A stretch of 64,000 nt of DNA from Eudorina sp. 2006-703-Eu-15 (GCA_003117195.1 BDSI01000089.1:372001-436000); one strand, 5' to 3'; shown: positions 1 through 12,754, numbered from the stretch's first letter. The notes: a model not told the origin generated them from the letters alone. Made by a program: numbers and translations.

Positions 1-1357
1 CTCTACACGTGCGTGCCAGAGGTGTTTGGATCCGGCCCCGCACCCGCGCGGAGCTGACAGCCGACGGACGGAGGGTTTGACGTGACGAAGGGAGATTCGG
101 CGCTCTGAGCAGATTCCAATTAATGGCTGTTGGCCGTGATCTAGCGGTTGTACCCTCAACACACATACGGTACTGAGGCGGTGCATCAGCGCGGAAGGAG
201 ATAATTAGTCTTGACGCATGCTCAGCGAGGCACCACCCTGCAGCAATGCTTACGACGACATACGGGACATGCCACAGTGGGGACAGAGCGCATCGAAAGG
301 GTAGGGTTTGTTTGCAGATGCGCGCACGGGAGCGCGATTAAGGACACGCCAGTCGCTCCGCGCTCGTGTCCCTCTGGTGTAAACGGTGGGCTGCGGGGGG
401 TTCATTGAAGTGCATTCGATGATTCACGCACGCTGCCGGCGACGGATTTAAGAACAGTCCGTCACATTCATCCGTTCAGCTTCGTCGGCACACGTTTCTC
501 CGCCAAGAACCAGCACACACCGTCGCATTCACAGGTGTCAGTGTCGGCACCTCTCACAGCGCCTGCCCGTCAGCCGAGCTGGACTGCTGTGGGCCTAGGT
601 GCGAGACGCAATGGTGGGCCTCTGACCTCACGCTGCGTATCCTGGCATCCAGCCGGTGGTGTCCTGTCCGCTTCCTTCAGCATCCGCACTGCTGGCCAAT
701 AACCCCTTCCCCAGTTCCTGCCCGGATGCCGCATCTATCCGCGGGCGCCGGTTAGCCAAGGACGATCCGAGGAGCCGTCAGAAACTGAACGGCACACACC
801 GTCCACCATTCTACTCAGCACCAGCAAGCAGCTCTGTCCGCACAGTACGGCCCATGATCTGACGATGGTCCTCCGACCCGAGAGTTGTTTGCTTGCGATC
901 GCACACTACACCTCACTGCTCATCGACTCGTGAAGGGTAATTCGCTGTCACTGCTATGGTCACTGACGTCGGCTTTCCCCCTTCGTGGAGTGCTGACTCG
1001 CGACTCTAGTGTCCACGGCTCAGCTGTTACGGTGGTGCACGACGCGCCCCGGTCACTCTGGCTCGAAGCCCGCGGACCAGCAGCGGCAGGAGCAGCTTCG
1101 ACAGGACTGCCCGGCGCCGTTTCGTCCGGTGGCGCTCCGTACAGTATCTTCTGAAGCACCTGTGTGCCCAGTGGATGGCGCGCACGCAGCGTGGCGAACA
1201 GAATGTGCCGTGTGTTCGTCAGCGGCAAGGCCAGTCCGCGATATGGCCGGCATGGTCACTCGCCAGGGACATGTAACTCCTCTACACTCCAGTACGCTCC
1301 TTGAACATACATGGCGCCAGAATGCAGTTCTCGGGCCCTCACGCCGCATCCGCCCCT
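1..1357. other. Left-edge stretch without a recognised gene
   Basis: No reading frame here gives a recognisable protein or a convincing chain of exons. The part next to 1,358 is probably the 3' UTR of the minus-strand TMEM186-like gene. The open frames present lack the strong third-position G/C pattern seen in the real exons of this window. Confidence 0.5.
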
Positions 1358-2855
1358 TCACAGATTCACACCCCAATGCGGACTCGATGCGGCCCCCCAC
1401 GCAGTCCCGCCCACCTCCTTCTGCAGCACGTGTCCATGCGGTACGGAAATGTAGTACTGCCTGTCGCCCACCACCTCCACGGGCATCAGCGCCTGACGGG
1501 CCTGCGCGCGCACCTCCGCGACGCTGCGGTTGCGCCAGGGCGCCACCAGCCGCTCCAGGGGCACGTCATTATCCTGAGGAGGCACCGGGGGCTCAACTTA
1601 AAACCAACCCGTGCAGGGGCGTGGACGCGGCGGGGCCAACAACGTCCCCGCCGAGCCACAGTGTGTGTGTGTGTGGGGGGGAAGTGGGAGAAATAGCGCA
1701 CCTCCCGGTTGCCCCAGAAGTCCAGCACGCTGAACCGTACGACACGTCGCTCAGGCAGCAGCAGGGACATCTCCCCCACGTAGCGGCCGCTGTAGTACCA
1801 GATGCAGTACGACGTGGCGACGCAGCCGATCGCCAGCGCCCCCACGGCCGCCAAGTCCATTGGGTCTGGGTTGGACTGCAGGGTCAGTGGGGCGGCGGTT
1901 CGTCGGTGGACTAGGCGGCGGCCTGCGACTGCCACAGGCTTTAGGGGCCATCTGACGGCAACTCCCGACCGCCTCGCCCCCCACAGGGCCAGCCGTGACT
2001 GCCACAGCCGACTCGCAGGACAGTACGGCAACCTACTCGGGCTGTGGAAGGTGCCGCCGGGGGCTGCAGACGTGCTCAACAGTTGTACGGCTGGTGGTGC
2101 TGACTTCAATGCGGCCCACCGGCAACCACTGTGCCAGCAGCCGGATGCCCCCCGATGTACTGCAACCCCCCTAAAACCCCTTGGGTACTCCTGCCGTGCC
2201 CCTTGGCTTTCCCCTGCCGTTATCCAGAGGGACCACATATATACACATTCGACGCACCGAAGTCAGGACCACGGACGCAAACACGGCGCATGCCAGGAAG
2301 CCCATCAGCTGGAAGACCTTGGCGCGCACGATGAAGCGGAACAGCAGCATGCCGCGGCCACGGTACAGCACCAGCTTCTGGACGGCTGGGCGTGGCTTGC
2401 GGGGTGCAAAGGGGTTGCTGGGCGCCTGAAGCCTTAGGCCTGGGGCGGGTAAGGCGCAGGAATTATGGGAGGGGGTTTGAATCGATCGGGTTGAATAGGC
2501 CAGGAAGCCAGGGACGGCGGCGGCAGTAGCATGCGGATTGTGGAGAGTCAAAGCCCTTACCCTCGAAGAAGGAGGGTTTAGCTGCGGAAGAAAAACCGAG
2601 CTTTGCAAATCCCCCTGGCTGAAGCCATGAGGGCCCGTTAGCACCAGCAAGCAGCCGCGAATGCCCGAGGGCCCGGCAGCCCGCGAACCCAGCTTGTGGA
2701 CCATGACTACAAAACCCTCGTCTGGATAAATCTTCCTTAGGAATATAATGCGCGGCAGCCGAGGCTTCCGTTTGAAGCGTGGGGCCCGTCGTGCACGCGT
2801 TTGCCAGGCATCGCGCCGGTAACAGTAAGTCAAAAGCTCCCTTCAGCCTTGTCAT
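1358..2855 (-). CDS. TMEM186: TMEM186-like mitochondrial complex I assembly protein
   Basis: Four exons on the minus strand (2855-2561, 2439-2258, 1875-1702, 1573-1358) splice in phase at GT-AG sites into 288 residues. The first 100 or so residues are rich in Arg, Ala, Ser and Gly with few acidic residues, as expected of a mitochondrial presequence. The core follows the TMEM186 pattern: a 'LYRGRGMLLFRFIVRAKVFQ' block, a hydrophobic helix, a second helix rich in Ala and Gly, then 'RRVVRFSVLDFWGNRE' and a C-terminal 'QYYISVPHGHVLQKE'. In animals TMEM186 is an inner-membrane protein of the MCIA complex that helps build the membrane arm of complex I. An in-frame ATG at 2,897 could add 14 residues; 2,855 was chosen because it begins the basic presequence. 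The gene is divergent from the F-box gene with 176 bp between the start codons. The family call rests on remembered sequence pattern, not a search. Confidence 0.72.
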
Positions 2856-3031
2856 AATCTTAAAATTTTGAATTGATGTGAAATTTTGTAAATTCATTTC
2901 CGTGTAAGAGCGACTATGTTTTCCTTCTTGCCAACCGGAAGTACGGCTTAACTGCTTATCGCTCTCTCTTCCTCGTCAACACCCTAATCCATATATGTCG
3001 GCCATGCGAAAGCACACATCACTTTGCCGTT
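2856..3031. promoter_or_regulatory. Bidirectional promoter region
   Basis: These 176 bp separate the start codons of the minus-strand TMEM186-like gene and the plus-strand F-box gene, so both promoters and both 5' UTRs must lie here or overlap the genes. The segment is clearly AT-richer than the flanking exons. No specific factor-binding site is claimed. Confidence 0.5.
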
Positions 3032-6000
3032 ATGGACGTTGATTATAGGGTAAATGCCATGGATTGGAACGAGCTTCCCGAGCCCGTGCTGTTGGAAATT
3101 ACAACATGCCACCTCTCGCTCTCCGACGTCCGGGCCGCATCACAAACCTGCAAGCACTGGAACTCAGTCCTCGGCCTGTGCTGCCGGAAAGTCACCCTAC
3201 TGCCGGCCGGCCGCGGTTGTCCCGGGTCCCGGCCAACGCCTGCCGAGCGCTACCCCCCACACCTTTTCTGCCGCCGCGGCACCGTCTGCGTCCTTCCGCT
3301 CTCACGCGCCCTCGTCTCCCTAACCGACACAGCCGACCTGGAAACCTTCGCCACCGTCCTCTCAGACCGCCGGCTGCCGCTGCTGCGGGTCGAGCACTCC
3401 CTGCCGGCGGCCCTCGCGCTGCGCACCCGCAACGAGGGCACGCAGCGCGCGGCGGAGGCTGCGCGACGGGCCCGGCAGGCCGCCCAAGCCGCCGCTGCCG
3501 CCGGCCAAGTCCGCCGGCAGCACGCCGCTGCCGCCGCCGCGGCCCGTGAGCCCCACCCGCATGAGCCTTACTACGACCTCTGTTCGCCGCTGGTCGGCAC
3601 CCTCACCTCGCTCCTCCGCGCGCCTCAGCAGCCGGGCCGGCACCTCCGCCGCCTGGTGCTGAGGCTGACGGCCATGCCGGCACCACAGGCGCTTGCCGCG
3701 CTGGCGGCGCTGCCCTCCCTGGGGTGTCTGGAGCTGCTGGGTGGCCCCGCGGCGTTCATCGAAGGGGCCCATCTGAAGGCGCTGGAGGGCCTGACGGGCC
3801 TCACGGAGCTTGCGTTGGAAGGGTGCTGGCAAGATGTGCGGCGACCGCCGCCGCCGTGGGGTCAGCTGGCTGGGCCGCCGCTTCCCCACGCCGTCATGAA
3901 CGGCGGTTGGGCGGGGATGCAGGGCGTGCCGGCGGCGGCGGGGGCAGACGGAGGCGATGTGGATGACGTCATGGAGGACGCGGCGGGGGCCCCGGCGGCT
4001 CCGGTCGCGGGCGCAGGCGACGGCGGCCCCGGCGGCGAGGCCGACGCGCCCTGGCCGGGACTCTTCGCCGCCCTTGAGCACCTTAGGGCCTTATCCCTCC
4101 GCGCTTTTGCGCGGCCCCACCCGCGCGTCGCGGGCGTGGTGTTCGCCCAGGCCTCGCAGCGGCTTCCCCTGGACCTGCACCCGCTGACCGGCTTGCGGGC
4201 GCTGTCCGTGTACGGCTGGCAGTTGGATCCTGGATTCTGCCGGTTGGGCCCGGAGGTCACCGGGGGGATCACGCGCCTGGCCACCGACCGCGTCCTGCGG
4301 GTGGACGAGTGGGCGGCGGTGCGGGGGATGGAGGACCTGGCGGAGGCGACTCTGAGAGCGGAGGTCGCGGGCGGCATCGCGCCGCCCATGCTCATCGGCG
4401 GCGATGTGTACGTGCCGTACGGCATGGACGGCCCGCCGAGCGTGTCACGGGCGACGCTGACCTTCCCGATGCCTGCGGAGCTGCGACAGGAGCGGATGGC
4501 GGGCGGGGGCGTGAGCGGCGGCGGCGGAGGAGGTGGAGGTGGCGGAGGCGACGGCGGGTTTGCAGGGGCGGCGGGGCCGGCGGGGGCGCAGCCGGGGCTG
4601 GCTGCACAGGCGCCGCTGTTGAACTTGTTCGCGGGGGCGGGGGACCACAGCGGCCGACAGGGGTCGGAAGCGGTGCGGCGGAGGCTGGCGGAGCTGGCAG
4701 AGCTGCACGTGCAGCTCGAGCCCCTCAGGTACGACACTGTCCGGCAGTTATGTTACGCGGGCGTCCGCAGTCACGGATGAAGCGTGCCGTGGGCGACACA
4801 GCGACACCCTGGTCTGGGCTGAGTGGTGGGGCGAGGGAGGGGATAGTGGACGAGGGAGGGGGCCGCAGTCCGAGCGAGCCTCGGCCGGCAACATGCCGGG
4901 CCAGCCGCGTGACAGGGGGTGTGAGTGCGCTGCCGGCAGCCGCTGCGGGCGGCGTCCCACGTCTCCTGCGTCTTAAAGCCCTGCGCTCCGAAACCCTGCA
5001 TTCCGAATCCCTGCGTTCCGAAAGCCATCCCTCTCCCACGGAACGGGCGGAACCTCACACCCCCACGGTGGCCCCAGAAACTCGCGTGGCTTCCCGAACT
5101 TCCATCTCTCCTGGACGCCCGCCGTCGTCATTCCTCGACTCTGGGTCTGCACGCCGACCTGTCCTTCCTTCATCCTGCCCATCTCCACACGCCGTCATGC
5201 ACCCGACCGATGGTATCAACTCCCCACCCCGCCCAGTACAGTGGGTGTGCCCGGACTCGTTTCTGGGTTTGGTTTTTACACCTCAAACTCACTCTCGACA
5301 CCGCCTCAGCTTCCTGACGTTCTCAACTACCTGCTGACCTCCTCATCCCTCGTCCCCCGTCCCCCGTCCCCCGCACGGCCGCAGGTTTCTGAGCGACAAC
5401 ACCTCCCTGACGCGGCTAGCCCTGCGCTGGCGCTCCGCCCCGTCCGCGTCCAGCCCCTCCCTCGACCGCCCTGAGGCGCTGGAGGGCGACGGCCACCCGG
5501 ACGGGGAGGGGGGCCTCGGCCTGGGGCCGCCGCCGCCGCCCGCGTGGCTCCACCCGCCCACCCGGCGGTACCGGGTGGAGGACGCGCTGCTGGCTCGGAG
5601 GGGCTACGTGAGGTGTCTGGCGGCGCTGTCGGAGCTGCAGGACGTGGAGCTGCACTGCCCAGGTGAGGACGAGGAGGGGGCCCGTGGGGGCGACCCGTGG
5701 CGCCGTGGGTCGCGGGTCACCGGTGACCCGTGGGTCGTGGGGGCCGCCTGCGACCTGCGGGTCGCGCCTCCCGCATCTGCACTGCCGGCCGGCATGATCA
5801 CAGGGCGTGGGTGGCAGCCGCGCCGCGCTTGCCCTGACCCCCTGACCAAGGGGGCCACAGGGCCTCGAGGCCCCAGGACTAAGGATCCGTCCTTGTCCTT
5901 GCCCGGCAGAAGGAAGCCACACCACGCGCCCACGTGAAGGGGCTCAGGACCCCCAGGGCAGATGCTCGAGCGGCCCGTGGGTCATTTTGACTAAAGGGTG

Positions 6001-8911
6001 TGTGTGTGTGTGGTGAACCGCAGCCGCCGCTGCCTCGTGTTCCACGGCATGCTTCACTCGCTGTTCCCCCGGCACCCCCCGCCCCCCCTTCCCCCAGCGC
6101 AGTATAAGTATGTCTACTAATTTCCTATACCCCTTCCCCCTCGCCCAGGTGGCGAGCTGGTTCTGGATGCGGCTCTGTTGGAGGCCCTGGCGCCCGCGTG
6201 GCGCGGTCTGCGGCGGCTGGTGTACTGCGGTGTGGTGGTGGGCGATGTGAGTGCGGCGCTGGCGCTGTTCCGGCAGCTGCAGGTGCGTGGCGCTCTTACT
6301 GGGGCTGGGGCTGGTGGTGGGGCTGGGGCTGGGGCTGGGATTGTGGTGGTGGGACTGCGGCTGGGGCTGGGGCTGGGGACAGTGGGCGTGTGCTTCCCCA
6401 CGCGCCAGCCATGCCATGCCCAGCAGCTCGATGGACGGATGGAGTGACCTCGGGCCGGGAGGGGGCTGTCCTGATTTGCATCAGCGGGGCGCTGACCCAG
6501 GGGAGCAGCACAAGGGGAGGGGCGGCAAGGGGTCGAGGCGGGGAAGCGCGGGCCGGGGGACATCGGACGTCGTGTTGGGGGACCGCTTCCCGAGCCCCGA
6601 GTCCACCACTGCGGCCACTGATTCCACTGGCCCCCACAGGATCTGGGTCTGCACGACCATCCCACACCCGCCGGCAGCACCAGCGGCGGTGGCGGCGGCG
6701 GCGGCGCCGCCGCTGCTCTCCGGCCCCATCTCCCGCACCAGCAGCCGCAGACCCGGCGGGACAAGCTGCTGCTCCGCACGGACCGGCTGCCCGCCCGGCT
6801 GCAGCGCCTGTCCCTCACGCACGCCAACGTGCTCCACGTCCCCGGCGCCGGTGTGCGGAACCTGCAGCGCCTGGAGCTGCGACTCGGCTGCCGCTGGCAG
6901 GGCGGCCCGCCGCCCGCCGGGAGCCCCGGCCCGCCGCCGCCGCCGCTGCCACGGCCGCCGGCATCCCCCGGCAGTCTGGAGGCCGCCGCCGAAGCGGCAT
7001 CGCCGGCGTCGCCACCACCAGTTGGTGGCGGCGTCAGGCCCGTGCCGGGGCCGTGGCTGTTGTACGGCATGCCGCAGCTGTCGCACCTGCAGCTGGCGTC
7101 GGCGGCGGTCGGGCCGGCGGAGCTGCGGGCGGTGGTGCGCAGCTGCGGGGCCCAGCTGCGGGTCCTGTCGCTGAGCATCCCGTCGGATCCGGTGAGGGGC
7201 AGAGGGGCGGATGGGAGGCGGATGGGAGGAGCGAGGGTGCACGGGGTGACCATCGTCCCTGAGCCCCCGGTCGGCCCGACTGCGGGTGGCGGCGGGGTGG
7301 CCGCAGCCCCAGCCCGGCCCCAATGAGCGCGCGCGGGCAGACCAGTCGCAGACGCACCCGACACCTGCCCCACGCGACCAGCCCAGACCAACTCAATCCA
7401 TCTGTCCGATGTCCCCTAACTACCCCGGGTGGCTGACCCCCGCCAACTGTCTTAACCCCCCTGGCGCTGTGTGCTTCCCGCCGGGCCGACCTCCGCCGCA
7501 CCCTCATCCGCATCCTCGCTCTCCCCACCCATCCACCCACCCACCCACCCAACCACCCAACCACCCAACCACCCACCCACCCACCCACCCAGGATCAGGC
7601 CTCCGCCCTGACCGCCTCCCTAGCCGACTGTGTCCACCTCCTGACGCACCTGGCGCACCTGGCCGTGACGCTGCGGGAGCCCGCACCGCCCACCCCCGTG
7701 CCGCTCGGGGAGCTGCTGGCGGCACCCCAGGCCCAGGCGCAAGCCCGCTTGAGGCGCTGCCTGACCTCCGCCACTGCGCCCGTGCGGAGCTTGGTGGCGG
7801 CTTTGCTGGGACAGGGGCCAGGGGGAGCGGCAGGTGCCGCAGCGGCAGGGGCGGGGGCGGGGCCGTCGTCTCAGTGCCCAGCCGGCGGTGGCGGTGGCGG
7901 CGGCGGCGGCGGCGGCGGTGGCGGTGGCGGTCGCGGTCCGCCCCCGCGACTTCGGGAGCTCCGGCTGAGTCTTCCCTGGTGTGGCTTGCAGTTCCTGGCG
8001 CAGAGGCGCTTCGGTCAGGTACCTCCGCTGTTGCAGCAGGGAGATCACCCCCAGCTGCAGCACCAGCAGCTGCAGGAACAGCAGGAACAGCAGCAGGAGC
8101 AGGAACAGGAGCAACAGCTGCAGCAGCAAGAACATCACCACCAGCAGGACCACGACCACCAGCAGGGCCACCAGCAGGAGGAGCAGCAACCTTTGGGACC
8201 CAATCTGGGCGCCCTAGAGCTGCCGCAGGTGGCGGCGCAGGGGCAGGGGCAGGATGAGGTGCCGGGGGAGGCTCCGGGCGCGGAGGCCCTGCGGCAGCAG
8301 TGGCTGCAGCACATGGCGGCAGCGCTGGCGGGTGCGCTGGCGGGACTGGCGCAGGTGGGAGCTGTACGGATGTACGGGATGCGCAGGTGCCGTATGTATT
8401 TTGTGGGGAGTGTGCGAGACATGTGGGAAGAGGGCGCGCGTGTAAGAATCCGGCATGACCGAGGGAGTTACAGTGGGCGCGTGGGTAGATAGGTAGGTAG
8501 CTAGGTAGGTAGCTAGGTAGGTAGGTTCTCTCTCTCTCCCCTTGTCTCTATCCCCCTCCTCTATCAACCGCAAGGCGAACACTTTCGGGCCATTGGCCAA
8601 TCCTTGGCCTCATCAATCTAGTGCTCGATTCCTCTAGGAGGAGGTCCTCAAAGTCTGCCATTTGCGTTGCTTAGTTGTTCCAGCGGCTCTCTCCCACGAA
8701 TAGCGGCGTTCCTCCCTCCCTGACCCCCAGCGTCAGCCAACGCGGCCCTCCTCCTCCTCCGGAATCCGCCCCCGCCCCCGGCCTCGCGCAGCTCCAGGGT
8801 CTGAAGGAGTTCCGGCTGGTGGGGCCGCTGGTGGCCCTGATCCGGGACGGCCTGGAGCAGTGGCTGCTCGGGGTCCTACCGGGCTGCCACGTGGACCTCA
8901 GGGCCGCGTAG
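3032..8911 (+). CDS. Large F-box / leucine-rich-repeat protein
   Basis: Six exons (3032-4728, 5385-5662, 6149-6282, 6640-7191, 7593-8354, 8792-8911) join in phase to about 1,180 residues. An F-box is visible at about residues 10-50 (LPEPVLLEITTCHLSLSDV, then 'QTCKHWNSVLG'). The rest carries leucine-rich-repeat-like segments such as 'LGCLELLGG', 'LTGLTELALEGCW', 'LTRLALRW', 'LRRLVYCGVVV' and 'LQRLELRLG'. By family knowledge, F-box/LRR proteins bind Skp1 in SCF ubiquitin ligases and use the LRRs to choose substrates; the substrate here is unknown. Inserts include runs of Gly near 4,520 and 7,890, Ala/Pro-rich stretches, and a long Gln/Glu/His-rich block at 8,030-8,190. The last acceptor could be 8,792 or 8,798 (same frame). 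The intron before exon 5 ends in a CCCA repeat, and the last intron holds a GTAG repeat. Confidence 0.75.
7523..7591. repeat. CCCA/CCAA short tandem repeat in intron
   Basis: The intron just before the fifth F-box-gene exon ends in a run of ACCC units with some ACCA variants. It doubles as the pyrimidine-rich tract leading to the acceptor AG at 7,591-7,592. Confidence 0.85.
8484..8526. repeat. GTAG short tandem repeat
   Basis: Units of TAGG/GTAG with interspersed CTAG lie in the last intron of the F-box gene, followed by a CT-rich tract. Confidence 0.85.
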
Positions 8912-9813
8912 CTTACCAGGATGCACACAGTATGACATAGTACGACATAGTACAACGTAGTACGGCATAGTACGACACACTGCGAAGGTCCTCCGCTGAG
9001 ACCTGCGGACGGACTCGCTGCCCTTATTGAGCACCGGCGCCCCCCCCCCATGATGAGCCCGCCCGCCCGCCCGCGCGTCGCAGCGCAGATGACACCTCCA
9101 GCTGTCTTTTCGGCAGCATCAGCAGCAGCCGCAGCAGCATCAGCAGCTCAACGCCAGACGCGCTACCACAGCAGCCTTCACCACCAGCCGTGTTTACGCC
9201 AACCACTCTTAAGGCAGCCACATCACCGCAACACATGGTATTCGGCCAGGAAACTTCACAGCAGGGGGACGGCTGCTGCCTCCTGGCGACCCCCGTGCAG
9301 CGGCGCCCGGAGGGAGGAGCCCGACGTAGGACCCCCCTTCGGAATGTCCGCCGGTGGCGGTGGGGCGGAGGATCACGTATCCCAACCCAGACCCAGCTGA
9401 CCCGCTGGGTCGCATTGGCGGGACCCTCGAGGGGGGGTGCACACGAGCGGCCAGCCCCAAACATGCCGCCGCCGGTCTGGGGCGAGATGCTGCGTCCTGA
9501 AGGATGCGCCGTCGGCCGCTGCCCGCGTCAGCAAGCGCATCCCATTGCACTTCGCGTCGGCAATAAGCGCCATCAGGGTATGGCCCCATTCCAGATTCCA
9601 TTCATGTAGAGCAGGCCCGACAGACGGACAGACGGACGGACGGACGGACGGATAGGCAGACGGATAGGCAGACAATTACATAGACAGACCGACAGACAGA
9701 CGGGCAAACAGACGCACGAACCGAGCCGGACTGCCCCGCGCTGCGACGCGCCACGTGTCTCGCCGGGGGCCAGGTGGTTCCGCACCGCACCGCACCACGC
9801 TCGGCCCGGCACC
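8912..9813. other. Convergent intergenic spacer
   Basis: This stretch lies between the 3' ends of the F-box gene and the NFKBIL1-like gene. It holds a short array of near-repeats of 'TAGTACGACA' at 8,934-8,975 and a GACA/GACG tetranucleotide array at 9,617-9,712. No convincing exon was found. Confidence 0.5.
9617..9712. repeat. GACA/GACG tetranucleotide repeat
   Basis: Imperfect tandem units of GACA, GACG and GATA/GGCA type, in the spacer downstream of the NFKBIL1-like gene. Confidence 0.85.
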
Positions 9814-12104
9814 TTACACGCTGCTGCCACCACCGCCGCCGCTGCCGCTGCCGCCGGCAGCGGCGCTTCGCGGCCGCTGCAGCTGCAGCTGCGGGTCCCC
9901 GCGCAGCTGCTCCAGCTGCCGGTTGAGGTCCTGACAGAGGTCCAGAAGGCGCTGCCGGGCCGCGGGGCGGTCCCCGCGGGGCAGCGCCGCCAGCAGGGCC
10001 GAGGACTTGTCCGGGTGGAAGCGCCGGACTGCGGCCAGGTAGGCCCGGCGCAGGGCCGTCTGGGGCGAGGTGCAGCGGCCGCGGCGCTGAGCCTCCAGGG
10101 CGGTCAGGCTCTGCAGCATGCCTGATGGCGGGACGGAGTACGGTGTACGGCAGTACGATGTTGCAGAACAAACGGTGTTGTGGCGTCAGAAGGGGAGGCG
10201 TGGGTGGGTGGGAGGAGGAGAAGTGCGGTCGGCGCCTGCGGGTGCTTGGTGGTTGGAAATTTGGGAGGAGGCACGGGCGCTGCAGGATGGCGGTCGTACT
10301 GTGCAGTACGGCTTGCAGGACATGGCAGGACGAGACGGGTCGAAGGGTAGCGGTGGTGGGCATTCAGGGTGCCGGAGTTGCAGGTACGGCACTTGACGGG
10401 ATGTAAGCCGAAGGCGGTTGTTCACAAGGATAGGACGTTTTGACCGAGGTATGAGACTGTGGGATGAATAGGTAACCAGGTATAGTTAGTAAGCCTATCC
10501 GTACAGCTTATGGGAGTACAGCATCTTGACATTTTGGCAATTGGCATGTCCATATTTCATCTCGTTATGATGTGTGGCCCGGGACATGTGCAACGAGCCA
10601 TTATCCTGCAGTTGCTGTCCTGAACTACTTCTCTCCTTCGGTTCGGTTGGACGCAAAACCGCGACCTGCTGCCGGACCCACGGGTCGCCTCGTCCGTGCC
10701 CTGGCTGTATGGGCTGTGCATCGGTGGTCATGGTTATAATGTAACCGTTACAAGGTTACTGTTGTGCGAGTTGTCACACTTGCCGGCTGTGGAGGGCGGC
10801 CAGGGGATGTCCTGGAGCCGCAGAGCCACCGGGGGATTCCCAACGGGAGTTGCATCCCGAGCAGCCGACGGTGGGGCGCCGCCGCCGTTGGCTGCGGGGG
10901 CTCCTGCCTCGGTCCGGGGCCCCGTGCGGCCTGGCTGGCCTCCGTCCTCCGCCTCCTCCTCCTCCTCCTCGTCCGCGCAGGCCTGCAGGCGCCGCTCCAG
11001 TTGAGCCCACCTGGCAGCAATAGGAAAGGGCCAGGGCTTGCGTGCACTCCCTCCAGCCGTCTCTGTAACCGCAATGGCTTCAGCACACTGTCTTCAGTTG
11101 CCCGACAGGCATGGACGGCGGCGAAGGCGATTCCTGGCGGCGCGAGTGCAGCCCAGCACGACGGATGGCAGCGCGGCGAGCACTGCGGTCGGTGACCCGT
11201 TCCCAACGAGCGACTGATTACGTGATTAGTGAGCTGAGCAGCCATCCAAACCTGTCTTCCAGTTCTCTCCAAGCCTTCAGCTCGGCGGTCGGACCCGCGG
11301 GCGCTCCGCGCAGCCCCCAGGGCCCACCCGCTTCCCGCGCATCCGCGTCCGCGTAAGCATCCGCATCGGCCGCCGAGTCCCAGTGCCGCTGCGGCCTGGG
11401 CGGCACTCGAGCCCGCCGCAGCTCGCACTCCGCCCGGTGTTCCGCCCGCCTGCGCTCCCTGCGTCGCAGCCCATCGGCGAGTGGCGGACCGGGACCCACG
11501 ACCAAAGCGCTCGGCTGACCCTACAGACCGGACAGCGGCCCTGCCTGGCACCTCCGCGTTACTTGCAGAACAGGGCGAGGGCCAAGCCCAGTTGGTTTGC
11601 GGTCCGGACGCTGTGCTGCTGATGCGGGGTGTCGGCGTGCAGTGCGCCGTTTGCAGACCAGGGCGTGTGTATAGAATTGCAACCCGCGAGTGTATGTGTG
11701 CGCGCATCTGTACAGCGACCCAAGCAGCACACGCACCCCTGTGTGTTTAGGTAAGAGATTCGCCCGACCCAAACCCATGTGTGTGCCGCTGTGCCTCGGT
11801 GCCGCGACAGCTGCCCCACCTGAATGACCGCAGCAGCTCCATCTGCGCCTGGCGCTCTGCGGCAAGCTGCTTCTGCAGAGGCGCGGGGGTTTGGACTTTG
11901 GAGGGTAAAGGAACGCGGCAGGGGAGGCCGATCCGGGCGGCGCGCCCCGCTGCTCACCTGCCGCTCCAGGTGCAGCCGCCGGGACAGCAGCTCGTCGTCG
12001 GGGTCATCGTCGGCCGCCGCCGGGGTGCTGCGGGGAGAGGTCCTGTCGCCGCCACCCTGGGCGCCGCCAGGAGGACTGGCGACGGACGGCTTGTAACGAC
12101 TCAT
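9814..12104 (-). CDS. NFKBIL1-like J-domain protein
   Basis: Five exons (12104-11958, 11872-11820, 11458-11252, 11010-10760, 10121-9814) splice in phase into 321 residues. The N-terminal half is a charged helical region (for example 'KQLAAERQAQMELLRSFRER'). A Glu-rich stretch is followed by the signature 'DIPWPPS'. The C-terminal exon has a J-like module, 'SPQTALRRAYLAAVRRFHPD' then K, containing the HPD tripeptide. The combination of 'DIPWP' followed by HPDK is what I know from the NFKBIL1 (I-kappa-B-like) family; the animal proteins also carry ankyrin repeats near the N terminus, which are absent here. The protein could act as an HSP70 co-chaperone or in mRNA processing; function is inferred only. 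The donor of the fourth exon (GTAACC at 10,759) is weak, so that junction is the least certain. Confidence 0.62.
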
Positions 12105-12754
12105 TTGGGTGGCGATTTGGATGGCGGTTTGTGTGGCAATGGGGACATGGAGAATGCGCCGGGCAGAAAATTGTTCGATGGGCCGTTGACAGGTTGAGGC
12201 GTATGTCGTTTGTTCTTATTAAAATTTGGGTTAGTGTGAACGGCGGTCTATGTACAGAGCGATGGTTAAGGCTGGGTGGGGGCCCTCGGCATGGAGTGTG
12301 CGCTGGTCGAGGCCCCCTATTTCTGGGACTTCCCGAATCGTACTCTGTCGTACAGGTTGAACATGCGCACTAAAATACGCACGAGCTATCCGTGCGTACA
12401 TTTCGCACTGCATGCCGTGAACATCATGAAAGGAATGCTGTGATGGTCAACTTGGTTCCTGGTTGTGGTCCGCACAAGGGTTGCGTCCGGTGACTGACTC
12501 ACCGTGGTCGTACATTGACGTACTATATCAACTGCCTTTGTCATGTACAGAAATACCCTTTGATATATTTCTGTTTATTTAATCGGACCATTTTGGTAAC
12601 CGTGGCGCCAGCCTACGGATTATTGCTGTTCTGGCTGGCCGGGCTCGGCGGAATAATGCTTGCGAGGGGCTTAACACCATTGTCCTCAAAACTCTCGCAT
12701 TCGACTAGATCACACTATCACTCTGCCCAGCGTGCGCGTGCTTCACACACCACC
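12105..12754. promoter_or_regulatory. Bidirectional promoter region
   Basis: This 650-bp interval lies between the start codons of the minus-strand NFKBIL1-like gene and the plus-strand thioesterase gene. It is AT-richer than the flanking exons. Within it, an upstream in-frame ATG at 12,657 could extend the thioesterase N terminus. Confidence 0.4.

Noticed and set aside
1009..1914. 301-residue plus-strand open frame
   Set aside because: It is antisense to the TMEM186-like exons, which have phase-consistent splice sites and a recognisable product.
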